From contig OZ025260.1 in the NCBI GenBank assembly GCA_964019135.1, positions 36,809,373 to 36,873,372 on the forward strand: a stretch of DNA of 64,000 bases. The letters are read 5' to 3'. How positions within the stretch are numbered: position 1 is the stretch's first letter; every line of letters begins with the position of its first letter. The position numbers and the translations under genes were made by a program. Source of the stretch: Arenicola marina. Its lineage: Eukaryota; Annelida; Polychaeta; Arenicolidae. Below, piece after piece: positions 36,243-48,787 of the stretch. The notes under the pieces were generated by a model. It saw nothing but the letters and a program-made list of their open reading frames with translations. It was not told the origin of the DNA and did no database searches.

Positions 36243-39200
36243 ATGGAGATTTTTGGATTGAACATCCCCACTTGGTTGGCAGTGGTCATACCGGCAGTAT
36301 TCCTGTTATATCGGTAAGTTATACCGTGCTGAGTTAAAGTGTGCCTCTGATCGGCATCACATTATGTATGTATAGGCCCTATGCCTGGGCTCGATATGTT
36401 GGGCTTATCAGTAGAGATTATAGTTAATTAGTTTCAAGGTATGACAAGTACCTGTACTGCGATTGTCCATGAAGAGGTGATTGTCTAATGATAGTGCCAT
36501 GGATGTAAACTCTACTCCGATAATGATAGATTCTGTGTATTAAGCCATGTTTGTGTACACAAAATTATAATGGTTAGAATGGGCCGCGAAACCTCCCCTG
36601 GAGAATCAATGACGAATGGATGAAATATGCCCAAGATTAGGTGCCCGGCCCCCTTCAAATGTTGAGAAATTCATTCTTTGTAAATGTGAAGACTAAGTTT
36701 GTTTTTTAAATGCATCGGAATCATTTGTTTCTGCCTAACCTATGGTAACCATGGTGAAATCAGGCCATAGCGCCCGCTATATTGTGTGTCTTCCGTCACA
36801 AGGGTACAAACATATACCAATATCAAATCCCTCGCTTAGTCGGTGTCAAGCCTACGTACCTAGCTAGTCCTAGTATGACTGTAGGACGGGCAAACAGACA
36901 TGGGCCCTGTCCGCTTTTCGCCCGCCGCCTTATCTATAAAAATATCCTTGTCTACGGCAATACACGCCATGACAACGCTAGAATGCTGCGCGGAGGCACA
37001 GTACTGGGGTTCTTGCTGACTCACAGCAAGCGATGTCGCTTGCCGTGGAGATTTGTCGGACGTCGACATGTCGGATGTCGACCTGCCCCCCCCTCCCCCC
37101 GCTCTGGATCCGCCCATGTTACATTGCGGGGTGATAGCCCCACCTTGAACACGTTACATTGTGGGGTGATAACCCCACCTTGAACACGTTACATTGTGGG
37201 GTGATTGCCCCACCTTGAACACGTTACATTGTGGGGTGATAACCCCACCTTGAACACGTTACATTGTGGGGTGATCTCTCCACCTTGAACATGTTACATT
37301 GTGGGGTGATAGCCCCACCTTGAACACGTTAAATTGTGGGGTGATAGCCCCACCTTGAACACGTTAAATTGTGGGGTGATCGCTCCACCTTGAACACGTT
37401 ACATTGTGGGGTGATAGCCCCACCTTTAACATGTTACATTGTGGGGTGATCGCTCCACTTTGAACATGTTACGTTGTGGGGTGCTCACTTCACCTTGAAC
37501 ATGTTGCACTGTGGGGTGCTCGCCTCACCTTGAACATGTTACATTGTGGGATGATAGCCCCACCATGAACATGTTACATTGTAGGGTGATCGTTCCACCT
37601 TGAACATGTTACATTGTTGGGTGATCGCCCCACCCGTGAACATGTTACATTGTGGAGTGATCGCTCAATATTGAACATGTTACATTGTAGGTTTATCACT
37701 CCACCTAGAACATGTTACATTGTCAGATGATAGTTCCACCTTGAACACGTTACATTGTGGGGTGATTGCCCCACCTTGAACATGTTGCACTGTAGCGTGA
37801 TCACTCCACCTTGAACATGTTGCATTGTGGGGTGATCGCTCCACCCTGAACATGCCACCTTTTGAGTTGCTCGCTCCGACCTGGACATGATACTATGTGG
37901 GGTGATCGCCCTACCTTTGACAAGTTACATTGTGAGGTCATAACCCCACCGTGATCATGTTACATTGTGGGCTGATCGTTCCACCTTGAACATGTTACAT
38001 TGTGGGCTGATCGTTCCACCTTGAACATGTTACATTGTGGGCTGATCGTTCCACCTTGAACATGTTACCGTGTGGGGTGAACACTCCACCTTGAACATGT
38101 TACATTGTGGGCTGATCGTTCCACCTTGAACATGTTACATTGTGGGCTGATCGTTCCACCTTGAACATGTTACCTTGTGGGGTGAACACTCCACCTTGAA
38201 CATGTTACATTGTAGGCTGATCGTTCCACCTTGAACATGTTACATTGTGGGCTGATCGTTCCACCTTGAACATGTTACATTGTGGGCTGATCGTTCCACC
38301 TTGAACATGTTACATTGTGGGCTGATCGTTCCACCTTGAACATGTTACATTGTGGGCTGATCGTTCCACCTTGAACATGTTACATTGTGGGCTGATCGTT
38401 CCACCTTGAACATGTTACATTGTGGGCTGATCGTTCCACCTTGAACATGTTGCATTGTAAGGTGGTCGTCTCACCTTGACCATGTTACATTGTGGGGTGA
38501 ACACTCCAACTTGGAACATGTTATATTGTGGGGTGATTGCCCCACCTTGAACATGTTATATTTCTGGTGATTGCCCCACCTTGAACATGTTCCATTGTGG
38601 GGTGATCGCTCTACCTTGAAGATGTTACATTTCTGGTGATTCCCCCATCTTCAACATGTTACATTGTGGGGTGACCGCTCCACCACTGGGGTGAACACTC
38701 CAACTTGGAACATGTTATATTGTGGGGTGATTGCCCCACCTTTAAAAATGTTGCACTGTTCGGTGATTGCTCCATCCTGAACATGTTACATTGTGGGGCG
38801 ATGGCGGCGGAAATGAACACTTGTTGGTCGTGTAGGTCGTGGCGGGTAGGGCGTGCGTGCGTGGAGGCGGGAGGAGGGCATGTTACTCGCCACTAGCCTC
38901 TTCTCTCGTCTGCATATCAGTGTCGTTATTCCTCAGGTACCTAACGAAGGACTTCGACTACTTCAAGAAGCAAGGCATCAACGGTCCACGTCCCTACCCC
39001 GTGGTGGGCACAATACTGGGCTTCTTTACTAAAGTGAGACAAACCGTCAGTGGAGGAATCCAATGCTGATAACGGTGAAACCACTTATGGTGGTCTACCC
39101 CAAGACTTGGTATTTGGTACTCAGGCTGACTAGTGACGTACTGAGTAGAAACTTTGACGAAATTGTCCACTATTCAATTAGCAACATTGTAAGTAAGTAA

Positions 39201-42200
39201 TCCAGCGCAAAGCTTCTAATTGGAGACAAAATGTGTACTGTGGTCACCCTGTTCACTAAAGCCGTCACCGTTGTACCCACGACCATTACTCAAACTATTT
39301 GGTGTTTCATTCACAGGGCATATTGAAATATGACATGGAATTGCGACGGGAATATGGACAAGTTGTCGGGTAAGTTAACGGTTGCGCTCCCTGTTATGGG
39401 CAATATAGATGATAGGATACAGTAATGTGATACGTTGTAGGTATCGGAAGTGAAACTGTGTTGTGAGGCTGAAAATCAAACGTCTCGCTTCTATAGCGAT
39501 AATATGCTAGCGATTATCACTAATTAGTGTCAGTTTTTATTCTTGAAATCTAATCTAGTTGTAGTTACGTTCACACTATGACGGTGTGGAATATTGTATT
39601 AATTAATTAACTAGTTACAAAAGCAGTTATAATGAACGGTGTAAGTGATAACAAATAGGGATGTTCGTACCAAAGATGCTTAACAGGAACTAGATTTGTT
39701 CCTATCTTATTACGTTTACTAATTGTGCTGAACTGTCCTTATCTCATTCAGTTGTTTCACTGGGCCCAAGCCGGTGCTGATGACATTCGACCCGAAGTTT
39801 GCGAAAGAACTTTTCGTCAAACGCTTTAGTTCGTTTCAGAACAGACAGGTACATTTTGCAATATTATATACAGATAATATTAGTACATTGCGAGGCCTGC
39901 TGTCCCATTCTCTGCTGTCGACACCGCTAGGGGTTGCGTTATACATCAGTCCGCTGTCGGCTACTTCGGCAATACATTCCGGTTTTCGACCGCCGAATTG
40001 ATACGCCAGGGATTAGTACATAATAATGCTGTGCAGCCAGCTTATACCCTATAACACGCGGTATCAGGTGGATGAGGGAAGAGCCCCTCCTCAGCCATGG
40101 TTCGAAATCGGTCACTGAGCAGCTTGCTGTCCAAGGCTCGGTACTTCTCACTCTGGAAAATGGTACTTAAATAAAAAAATATAACTAATTTGACAATTTT
40201 TCAAAAGTCTTGAATTTTGCTCCCTGTCGACTGCAGCGATCTGGCCGGAAACACGGAGCTCCCCCTAGCGAATAGAAAGCTTGATGGTGGTCATTATCGT
40301 TCAAATCGTATTTTTTCATGCAGGATATGGAATTTAGTGACTACCCAATGGACAAGATGTTGACCATTCTCCGTGATGACCACTGGAAGCACGTGCGTGC
40401 TCTGCTGACCCCGACCTTCAGCGGAAGTCGACTCCGTAAGGTCAGTCAAGGACACGTGTAAAGCAAAACAAAAAACACATAATGACCGCTCAAAGACCGC
40501 ATGCCAAGGAAAATAAGAGTGTATGTAAGAGCAGATATAACCTCTTTTGGTCTAATGTGACCATACCAACTACTAGTAAAAATTAAATACGCCCGACAGG
40601 AGCGTAAACATCATTTGATGACTCTACAAATCGTGGGCATTTAATGTAGGTCGCGAATTATCACCACTATCACTAGATTTGTCTTTACGCCTTTATGAGT
40701 GACAAGAAATGATCTTGTAATCTAAATATCCTGTATGCATGTAACTGGAGCGGAAGCGAACTATTTTAATAACTAAAGAGCCATATGGCTTTCTCAGTGA
40801 TACAACAGTTTCATTTTAGTTTGTGCACGAAAATTGTTTGTTCCTGAAATTGGATCTGTACCTCTATCCCATTACTTGGCTGTGCTGTATTGACTTTCCA
40901 AACAGATGACGGACATGATCCACAAGTGCGCATTGAACCTACGTCAAGCACTGGTGGAGATTTGTGAAACAGGAGAAAGTTTTGACATCAAACAGTACGC
41001 AAGTTATTATATTCCTATATATTGCACAGACCGTATTGTAATATTTGAACCACAACGCACGTATGTCCATTGTGTTAACTATTACACTATGTCTACACGT
41101 ATTTAAAGACTACTTAGGCTGCACATAAAACAGTTCCTTTTCCACTTGTGCCGCCTCTATATATAGCATAATCCTCCACCTGTGCGTCCCGCTAGTCCTG
41201 GCTGCCGTCGTACCTCAAACGTCTCACCACACCAAACAATGCTCCACCCCCTACATAACCACCTGAAACAATGCACCACCCCCTACATAACCACCCAAAA
41301 CAATGCACCACTTCCTACATAACCACCCCAAACGTCTCACCACCCCCTAAATAACCACCCCAAACAATGCTCCACCCCCTACATAACCACCTCAAACATC
41401 GCACCACCCCCTACATAGCCACACCAAACATCGCACCACCCCCTACATAACAACCCCAAACAATGCACCACCCTCTACATAACCACCCCAAACATCGCAC
41501 CACTTCCTACATAACCAACCCAAACATCGCACTACCCCTACATAACCACCACAAACAATGCTCCACCCCCTACATAACCAATCCAAACATCGCACTACCC
41601 CCTACATAACCACCACAAACATCGCACTACCCCCTACATAACCACCCCAAACATCGCACCACCCCTACATAACCACCCCAAACATCGCACCACACACCTA
41701 GATCACTACCCCAAACGTCGCAGCACCAACGACATAACTATCCCAAGAATCAAGATATTTCGGCACCGTCGTTGCCAATATATACCAGCCTACATCCACC
41801 GCAGCAACTGTTAAAAATCACACCCTATCTAATACATAACACCTATCTGAAATTAACTAAACAGATCCCAATGCAATTTTTTTTGCGATACATAGCATGC
41901 CCTTGAAATCAAGCACCACCACTATATACAGCGTCCTGACGTGTTACTTGTCTTGAAGGGATTTATTTCTCGAGGAACCAATATAATGGGTGTTAATCCC
42001 CTTGTATATTGTGTTGACAGGCTTTCTGGTAACTTTACCATGGACGCCATCGCTGGGACCGCGTTTGGGATTGAACTAGATACGCAGAAAGACCCCAACA
42101 GCCAGTTCGTGCGAATGGCCAACAAGGCTTTCATCCGCGATGTTAAAGATCCACGACTAATCGTTTTGAGTAAGTTATTAATCATTTATCATGAGGTATG

Positions 42201-45200
42201 TCTACGGACATGTGAGTGTTTGATGTATTGACCATGGGATGCGGTAACGTTAAGGCTTGCAGATAGGAATAAAGTGCGCTATATCGACTAAATCAGTTTC
42301 CATTAATTTACTTCACTCATACGAATTCATTTTTGCTGAAACTTTGTTACTCTCAGCAACCCATCAGCTTCCCGTCATGAAAATGGTAAAAATGGTTTGT
42401 GTTGCTTTCAGTTGTTATGCCTAAGTTGGCTAAGTACCTGGGTAAACTCGGAATGACCTTTTTCCCGCGTGACGTCACGACCTTCTTCAGCAAGGTCACA
42501 AACGACGCCATCAAACACCGAGAAGATCATCCAGAAATCGTGAGTTTTCAATAATACGCCCTAAATGGTGACAGAGGCAGTACAGTATTATTATATTCAC
42601 AGCTACCGTCCATCAGAGGTAGCGTGTTGTCCAGTGTGCTGTGCAGGGGCCTGCCCACGCGGCCGGTGCGTGGTTCGAGCCTCACGGTGTCACTTTATCT
42701 CCCTTTACGGCATACACATGTATGGGTTATTCCCAACTCTCCTCTCTACCTCCATCCTTCCCATTGTTGCTGCAGAGGTTTTGGCGTCATACGTAAAACT
42801 AACCACCAATCCCACCAATGTTAACTCTTCCAAACTGCTTTCGATGAGTCACACTATTTGTTGATGGGCCTTGCAGCAAGCCAAGGACTTCCTGCAGCTG
42901 ATGCTCACAGCCCACATCGATGATCCCGAGGTGAAGAAAGTCCTGGAAGAGCAAGCCGGAGACGCCGCGACGGACTTGGTGGAGGGCGCGAGAGGAGTCT
43001 GGAGCAGAACTAGTGAGTTATATCACCTGTTGCCTGACCCTGTCGAACTCGTTGATGCGACTTCAAGTCCGTATGTGCTGAAGATATGCATATTGTAACA
43101 TGGTTTCATGTAATTTTGACATGCATTGTGTAGACATCTAGCATTACCATGTATTGTGTAGACGTATAGCATTACCATGTATTGTGTAGACTTCCACCAT
43201 TATCTTGTATTGTGTAGACGTCTGGCTTTACAATGCATTTTGTAAACGTCTAACATTGTAATGCATTGTGTGTAACCATTAATATATGTATATATATATA
43301 CGGCGCCACTTTCCGTCCTACCAGAGCTGACCCATGGGGAGATTCTGGCACAGGCTCTGCTTTTCTTTATCGCTGGGTACGAAACGACCGCTCTGACTAT
43401 TTCGTACCTGGCCTACAGTCTGGCTCTGCACCAAGACAAACAGGACAAACTGCTGGTGGAGATTGACTCGGTCCTGGGAGATAAGGTACGGGCTCAAGCT
43501 CCTGAAGATGTAAAAACCTGGGTTACGTATCAGCCCACGGAGACCAGGTGGTTGGTCATTGTTCTTTACTTATACTCTTTGGACTTTTATTCGTGCCATG
43601 TATGTTTCACTACAGAGAACATCTTCTCGTTATTTTCTGTCGCAGGATGAAATCACCTACGACAAGTGCAAGGAGATGCCTTATCTGAGGATGTGTATCG
43701 ACGAGACGCTGCGGATGTACCCGGCTGCACCGAGGTGTGCAATGTATATGTCAGGCTAGTCTGGCTTCCGTCCAACAGTCGGACTGTTTAAGACTCAGTT
43801 ACTCAGTAATGTCCATACGCTGAAGACGGTAGGGTAGGGCCAGCGACGGGAGCGTCATACCTTGGTAGAATGAAATATACAGGTTCAAATGTGACTACCA
43901 AGTCAAAGAAGTGATCGATCGACAAATTGGCCACGCCGCCGCCCAACGAAGTCAAAGGGAATTAAGGAAATGGAAGGACTAGAAGGTGCCAAGGCTTAGA
44001 CCCGGGGGAAAGTTAGACCCGTGGCAGGGTTAGACCCGGGAGAGGGTTAGACCCGGGGGAGGCTTCGACCCGGGGGAGGCTTAGACCCGGGGGAGGGTTA
44101 GACCCGGGGGAGGGTTAGAACCTGGGGGAGAGTTAGACCCGGGGGAGGGTTAGACCCGGGGGCGGGTTAGACCCGGGGGAGGCTTAGACCCGGGGGAGGG
44201 TTAGACCCGGGGGAGGGTTAGACCCTGGGGGAGGGTTAGACCCGGGGGAGGGTTAGACCCGGGGGCGGGTTAGACCCGGGGGAAGGGGGGGGGGGGTGGA
44301 AATACCCCATATTTCATCGTGTATGAAAGTACTTACGTATATGAAACTGTAATATTATGGGGGTAATTTCGCTAAAATATCGAAAATGTGGCTCACTTTA
44401 TAAAGCTTAATTCGGTTACTCATCAACTTGCAATAAATAATTAGATTAGCATGTAAATGATAAGGTTACGAGTTACGACGTCGGAAATTAATTCCCTGTT
44501 TTACGCCATTGCACGTCCTGGTATCAGCAATAACCTGTTTTACGCCACTGCGCGTCCTGGTTTCGGCAGGCTGAACCGAGAGGCCGGCGAGGACATCACC
44601 ATCGAGGGAATTCACATCCGGAAGGGAATGATGGTGAGCTGTAGCATATACGCCATGCACTACGATCCAGAACTGTGGGAAGATCCGGAAAGCTTCATCC
44701 CAGAACGGTAAGCCACCCTGCCTCGCTACACGAACGGATCCCCCTCTGGTGACACTCCTCTCTGGAACTGGCATGATAAGATAAACATTTTACGTCGGTA
44801 AATCAACGTCCACAATAAACACTGGCACAGTTGTAAGTGTTATTGAACTGATGATTTATATGTACATATGATTGGTTGGTTGGTTATTCAGGACATTTTA
44901 ATCACTTTTGGTCATATCGCGTCAATGGGAGAAGGAAGGGTGAGTGGAACCATGTCTCTGGAGGTAACCCCCTACTCTTTACAAAGAAAGACATGGGATC
45001 TTTATCCTGCGACCACACAGACATGGCCACAGCAGGGCTCGAGCCACTGATCCACGTGCCGTTAGGCTCTCAGGTGACCAGAGTACTTAATGCGAGCGCT
45101 CTAGCCCACTGAGCTATCGCGCCGCCCCCCTATGTGCATATGATAATGGAACTTTAGAAACCATTCCTTACTCATTAGCTATGTTGCACAATGGGCCACA

Positions 45201-46139
45201 ATTACAGCGGCAGGGACAGAAGGACACATCCGGCGTTGACAGCATTGTTTTTAATGCTTTGGCTGATTTGACTATTTTGTGTCCTTGTTGAGCATATTCC
45301 ATAACTTGCTGCCTTGATGCTTCACTGAATTTTGGGCCTAAACTTGATATATGGCTGCCGATATTTAATATATACTATGCTTTTATTTTAGCTTCACCCC
45401 TGAAGCCAACGCTGCCAGAGACCCCTACAGCTACTTACCCTTCGGAATCGGTCCCAGGGGCTGTGTGGGCATGAGGCTGGCTCTTCTGGAAGTTAAGATC
45501 GCCATGGCAACCATTCTGCAACGTTACAGATTCGTCAAATGTGACGAGACGGAGGTGAGAATTGTGTTGTCTACTGAAATCACTATTGAAGTTAAAGCAT
45601 AATGAAATAATAATGATTTTTTTTCTCGTATAAATTCAATCATCTAGACGTTTAAGCTGACCCCGCCTAATATTACAGTGATAATTGTAGTACTTTCCGA
45701 AATAAGAAGTTATTAAACGCTAGCATGACATGATATGGCATAGTCTGAGGCCTTATGCATATGTGTATATATATAAGGCCGGATGAGATTGCAGTAGAGG
45801 TCAAAGGTAAGAATATTTTAAACATGTAAGCACTAAGTATATGTAAGCATTAAGTATATGTAAGCATTCTCGGCATCATCTTCCAGTGCTGCTATTAAGT
45901 ACTTGGCATATCATCCTCCTTATGCACGATGACTAAGTATGCGCACTGCGCAGGGAGGATGAGATAGGAGTAGACCATAGCTTCACCAAGAATCTGGAGT
46001 TTTGAAACCTCTTGCATGCACTTCCTATCCAAGCTCGACAGCCCATTTTTGTTTTGTTTTGCAGATTCCAGTTAAAACTAAGAGTATTAGCGTGAGTCCG
46101 GTTAACGGAATCAAGCTGAAACTGGAAGCCCGGAAGTGA
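36243..46139 (+). CDS. Gene C: CYP3-like cytochrome P450, complete, 14 exons
   Basis: Clan 3 P450 of 520 aa, inverted twin of gene B. Exons: 36243..36313, 38937..39033, 39317..39369, 39752..39848, 40324..40440, 40906..40994, 42021..42169, 42412..42539, 42877..43012, 43325..43485, 43646..43734, 44570..44707, 45392..45554, 46065..46139 (TGA at 46137). Every exon equals its gene B partner in length, and exon 1 is identical at all 71 bases. Anchor at residues 1-24; WKHVR 127-131; AGYETT 329-334; ETLR 386-389; FGIGPRGCVG 459-468 with Cys466. The frame is open and junctions are GT-AG, so the protein looks functional. Intron 9 is only 312 bp against 6.3 kb in B, while introns 1 and 11 carry the larger arrays here. 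Its core promoter is interrupted by a mobile element, so expression may differ from B. Substrate unknown. Confidence 0.95.
37117..38795. repeat. 35-bp minisatellite in gene C intron 1
   Basis: About 48 copies of GTTACATTGTGGGGTGATAG plus CCCCACCTTGAACAC and variants. The half GGGGTGAT-GCCCC is a near palindrome. A homogenised sub-block (GTGGGCTGATCGTTCCACC) is repeated between about 37965 and 38450, suggesting recent local amplification. Partner of the short array at 27571..27930. Confidence 0.93.
41218..41730. repeat. 32-bp minisatellite in gene C intron 6
   Basis: About 16 copies of CAAACATCGCACCACCCCCT plus ACATAACCACCC. Reverse-complement counterpart of the larger array in gene B intron 6, at the same place between exons 6 and 7. 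Confidence 0.92.
42615..42692 (+). repeat. tRNA-like SINE fragment in gene C intron 8
   Basis: B-box-like GGTTCGAGCC with upstream A-box-like TAGCGTGTTG. It is the counterpart of 21015..21095 in gene B. Confidence 0.4.
43116..43272. repeat. Small 28-bp array in gene C intron 9
   Basis: About five diverged 28-bp units (CATGTATTGTGTAGACGTCT type), the reverse complement of the gene B intron 9 unit. It likely resembles the pre-expansion state, although contraction is also possible. Confidence 0.88.
43990..44297. repeat. 18-bp G-rich minisatellite in gene C intron 11
   Basis: About 17 copies of GGTTAGACCCGGGGGAGG with variants, ending in a G-run. Gene B intron 11 has a single copy (complement, near 13660..13678). 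Repeated runs of three to five G make a G-quadruplex possible on this strand. Confidence 0.92.
44492..44569 (+). repeat. 39-bp acceptor-region repeat in gene C, two copies
   Basis: Two units with CCTGTTTTACGCCA and CGTCCTGGT lead into the exon 12 acceptor TTTCGGCAG. Open in frame with exon 12, as in gene B, where seven copies exist. Confidence 0.8.
44871..45130 (-). mobile_element. tRNA-derived SINE in gene C intron 12
   Basis: On the minus strand the element begins GGGGGGCGGCGCGATAGCTC, has the A-box-like TAGCTCAGTGGGCTAGAGCG and B-box-like GGCTCGAGCC, and ends in an AACC-repeat tail. It is flanked by imperfect 12-bp duplications TATGTACATATG (44859..44870) and TATGTGCATATG (45131..45142). 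Gene B has one uninterrupted copy of the site near 12880..12895. Confidence 0.85.
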
Positions 46140-47370
46140 CGTCACGGATAGAATTTAGTCGGGGACCAAGGCTTATAAAAGAGCCAGTTGTTTGAAACAC
46201 GTGACGTGGCGGAGAGACTTGTACGTTACCAATTAGTGCAGAGGCAATTAGTTTAAAATCACTTGACGCCACGGAGAAAATTGTACCAGGATCAAGTAAG
46301 AGAAAGGTCATTTTTAACATGCCCTGTCACCATTTTATTACATGCAAGTTTATTACTAGCGGGAAAATTCTTTGATTATATATTTAATCAGCAACGTATT
46401 ATTATGGGCGTATAGAGTTAAAGTAGACGCTAAATGTATTGCCCCTACGAGAGAAAAAGATGCATCAATTAAGGAGCGATCCCCACTTCCTGCTTTATTG
46501 GCAAAACATATGCATAGTATTTAGTAATGTCGTGCATGTATATTGATATACGAAGGGTAAGCCCATGGATTTTATATTTCTTAAAATGGTTAAGTAAGCG
46601 ATCCATTTAGAGTACCTATATTACATGAATATATGAAAGTAATATTTCTATGCTGATGGCACATTAATTTTTGTATTGACAAATTCATATTATTGTTGGA
46701 GGTATAATAAATGTAAATAGATAATACTTCATTAAAATAGCACATTTTCTGCAGAGCATGTTATAACTTAGCCGAGTGACGTGACAGCAGAACATGGATT
46801 TATTATTTTGCAGCTCTAGTCATAAACGAATTAAGGTTAAAAATCCAGTTTGTCATTCTTTCTTGAATATGTTCACTACTTTGTAATCATTCTGCTTGGG
46901 AAATTTAAGGTCGAATAGCTCTTAATAACTAGGTTTTAATCAATGTTTCGTAAACATGCTTCACTTGAAGTTAATTTATGTAAACATTGCATGAATTCAA
47001 TGATTGTTTATGATTGATTCAAGGATTGATTATGTTTCAACAATACGGTACTGGGGTCTTGTTTTACATTGTTCTAGTAATTATTCCAGTATTTACGCCC
47101 CTGTCGGGACATTTGTGTGCTTTTTGCGCTGTCGTCTTTCGGGAAGGTGAGGATCGCACCCACTGCGTCCCACTGTGACCTTCACATGGAAGAGCTGGTG
47201 TTGTGGACGCCCGGCCTTCTTTCAGCATAAACTCCACAAACTGTCAATCCCTGCTTCGTCCATTTTATCATTTTAGTATTTTGTATAGAAAATTATGTTA
47301 CATATATAAATAAATTACTGATTACGGTCAATATATGTGTACGTTTTCGACTTTTAACGGGGCCTCGCTT
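46140..47370. other. 3' flank of gene C, no other gene seen
   Basis: Mirror of 10493..11815. It contains the candidate poly(A) signal at 46706 and AT-rich sequence. Frames here are short and without domains. Confidence 0.6.
46706..46711 (+). terminator. Candidate poly(A) signal of gene C
   Basis: AATAAA about 570 bp past the stop, in the same context as the gene B candidate. Confidence 0.45.
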
Positions 47371-48195
47371 GTGTAGTGGTAAGCACACTAGACCCGCAGA
47401 TCAATAGGTCCTGGGGGTCTCCCTGGTGTAGTGATTAGCGCACTAGACCGCAGATCAATAGGTCCTGGGGGTCTCCCTCCTGTAGTGGCTAGCACACTAG
47501 CCCGCAAATCAATAGGTCATTAAGGCCTCCCTGATGTAATGGTTTGAGCACTAGACTGCACTTCAATAGGTCATTGGGGGCTCCCTGGTGTAATGGTTAG
47601 AGCACCAGACTGCACATCAATAGGTTATGGGAGCCTTTCTGGTGTAGTGGTTAGCGCACTAGACCGCAGATCAATAGGCCCTAGGGGCCTCCCTGATATA
47701 GTGGTTAGCGCACTAGACGGCAGATCAATAGGTCCTGGGGGCCTCCCTGGTGTAGTGGTTAGCGTACTAGACCGCAGACCAATAGGCCATGGGGGCCTCC
47801 CTGGTGTAGTGGTTAGCGCACTAGACGGCAGATCAATAGGTCCTGGGGGCCTCCCTGGTGTAGTGGTTAGCGCACTAGACCGCAGATCAATATGTCCTGG
47901 GGGCCTCCCTGGTGTAGTGGTTAGCGCAGTAGACCACAGATCAATAGGCCCTGGGGGCCTCTCCGATGTAGTGGTTAGCGTACTAGACCGCAGACCAATA
48001 GGCCATGGGGGCCTCCCTGGTGTAGTGGTTAGCGCACTAGACGGCAGATCAATAGGTCCTGGGGGCCTCCCTGGTGTAGTGGGTTGAAAATATGTCCTGG
48101 GTTGAAATCTCGGCCTGGCCACCTCATCAGGGGCATGTTTCATCAGCTCGTCATTCATCGTCCCAGGTTAGCCTTGTCTGCACATAAGTCGCCTA
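47371..48195 (+). mobile_element. tRNA-derived SINE with 54-bp array (right copy, about 14 units)
   Basis: About 14 units of 54 bp, each with CCTGGTGTAGTGGTTAGCGC (A-box-like) and GACCGCAGATCAATAGG, end in one B-box-like GGTTGAAATC (48100..48109) and a tail shared with 10019..10090. Only the 5' tRNA-like half is amplified. Open frames of up to 177 codons on both strands are by-products of the 54-bp period. Confidence 0.75.
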
Positions 48196-48787
48196 AATTT
48201 CCATTTTTTTTTCTAACGTACAATGTCCAACTGTATAGTTGTATAGCACCATGATCTGTACGTCATAGTGTAGTCCCATGTCCTCATATTTCTTGCATTT
48301 GTATCGCTTGCTTATCACAATCCTTCCTGATCTCTCCGAGATGATCATTCATATTTTAATTTGCTCTTGTGAACCTCGTTAAATAAATAAATGTCATATC
48401 AAAAACATTGATGTAAATCCACGAATCCAGGATGTAGGTTCATTGTTTAGGGGGGAGAGGGGGGGGGGAGGATGAGCGAGATTCGCACCAAACAGGGAGG
48501 GTACGGGGTTCACATGGAGTAGAATGAGCATGAAGCGGCAAGATCCGAACATGGGTATCAGCAAGGTTTTTTATTATTGGAATATATGGTACATGAAAAA
48601 TCGATAAATGTACGCCAAGCCAGACTACAGCGGTGTCCGAGTTTATTAATTATAAGATCATTATTCCATTAAGGTAATAAAAAAGATATATATATATAAT
48701 AGGCCGACATTTACCGTATAACAGTTTTGAATACAAAAATTAATGTTGCTTTTTCCTTGCCTTTTTTATAATTTATTTCTCTGTATA

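Noticed and set aside
33572..36261. Related 99- and 118-codon frames starting MSMFTEVF in both TTAA elements
   Set aside because: They run off the element end into flanking DNA and show no domain; conservation follows from the elements being copies.
37117..38795. CRISPR-like regular repeats with palindromic cores
   Set aside because: Units are contiguous without unique spacers, the locus is in an intron of a eukaryotic gene, and no cas genes exist.
43990..44297. Telomere-like TTAG and G-run repeats
   Set aside because: The unit is 18 bp with GACCC inside, not a TTAGGG array; it is an intronic minisatellite.
44871..45130. Functional tRNA gene
   Set aside because: A and B boxes are present but the sequence does not fold as a complete tRNA, has a SINE tail and target duplications.
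47593..48158. Open frames of 164 and 177 codons on both strands
   Set aside because: They translate a 54-bp tandem repeat whose period is a multiple of three; overlapping frames on both strands are open for the same reason.
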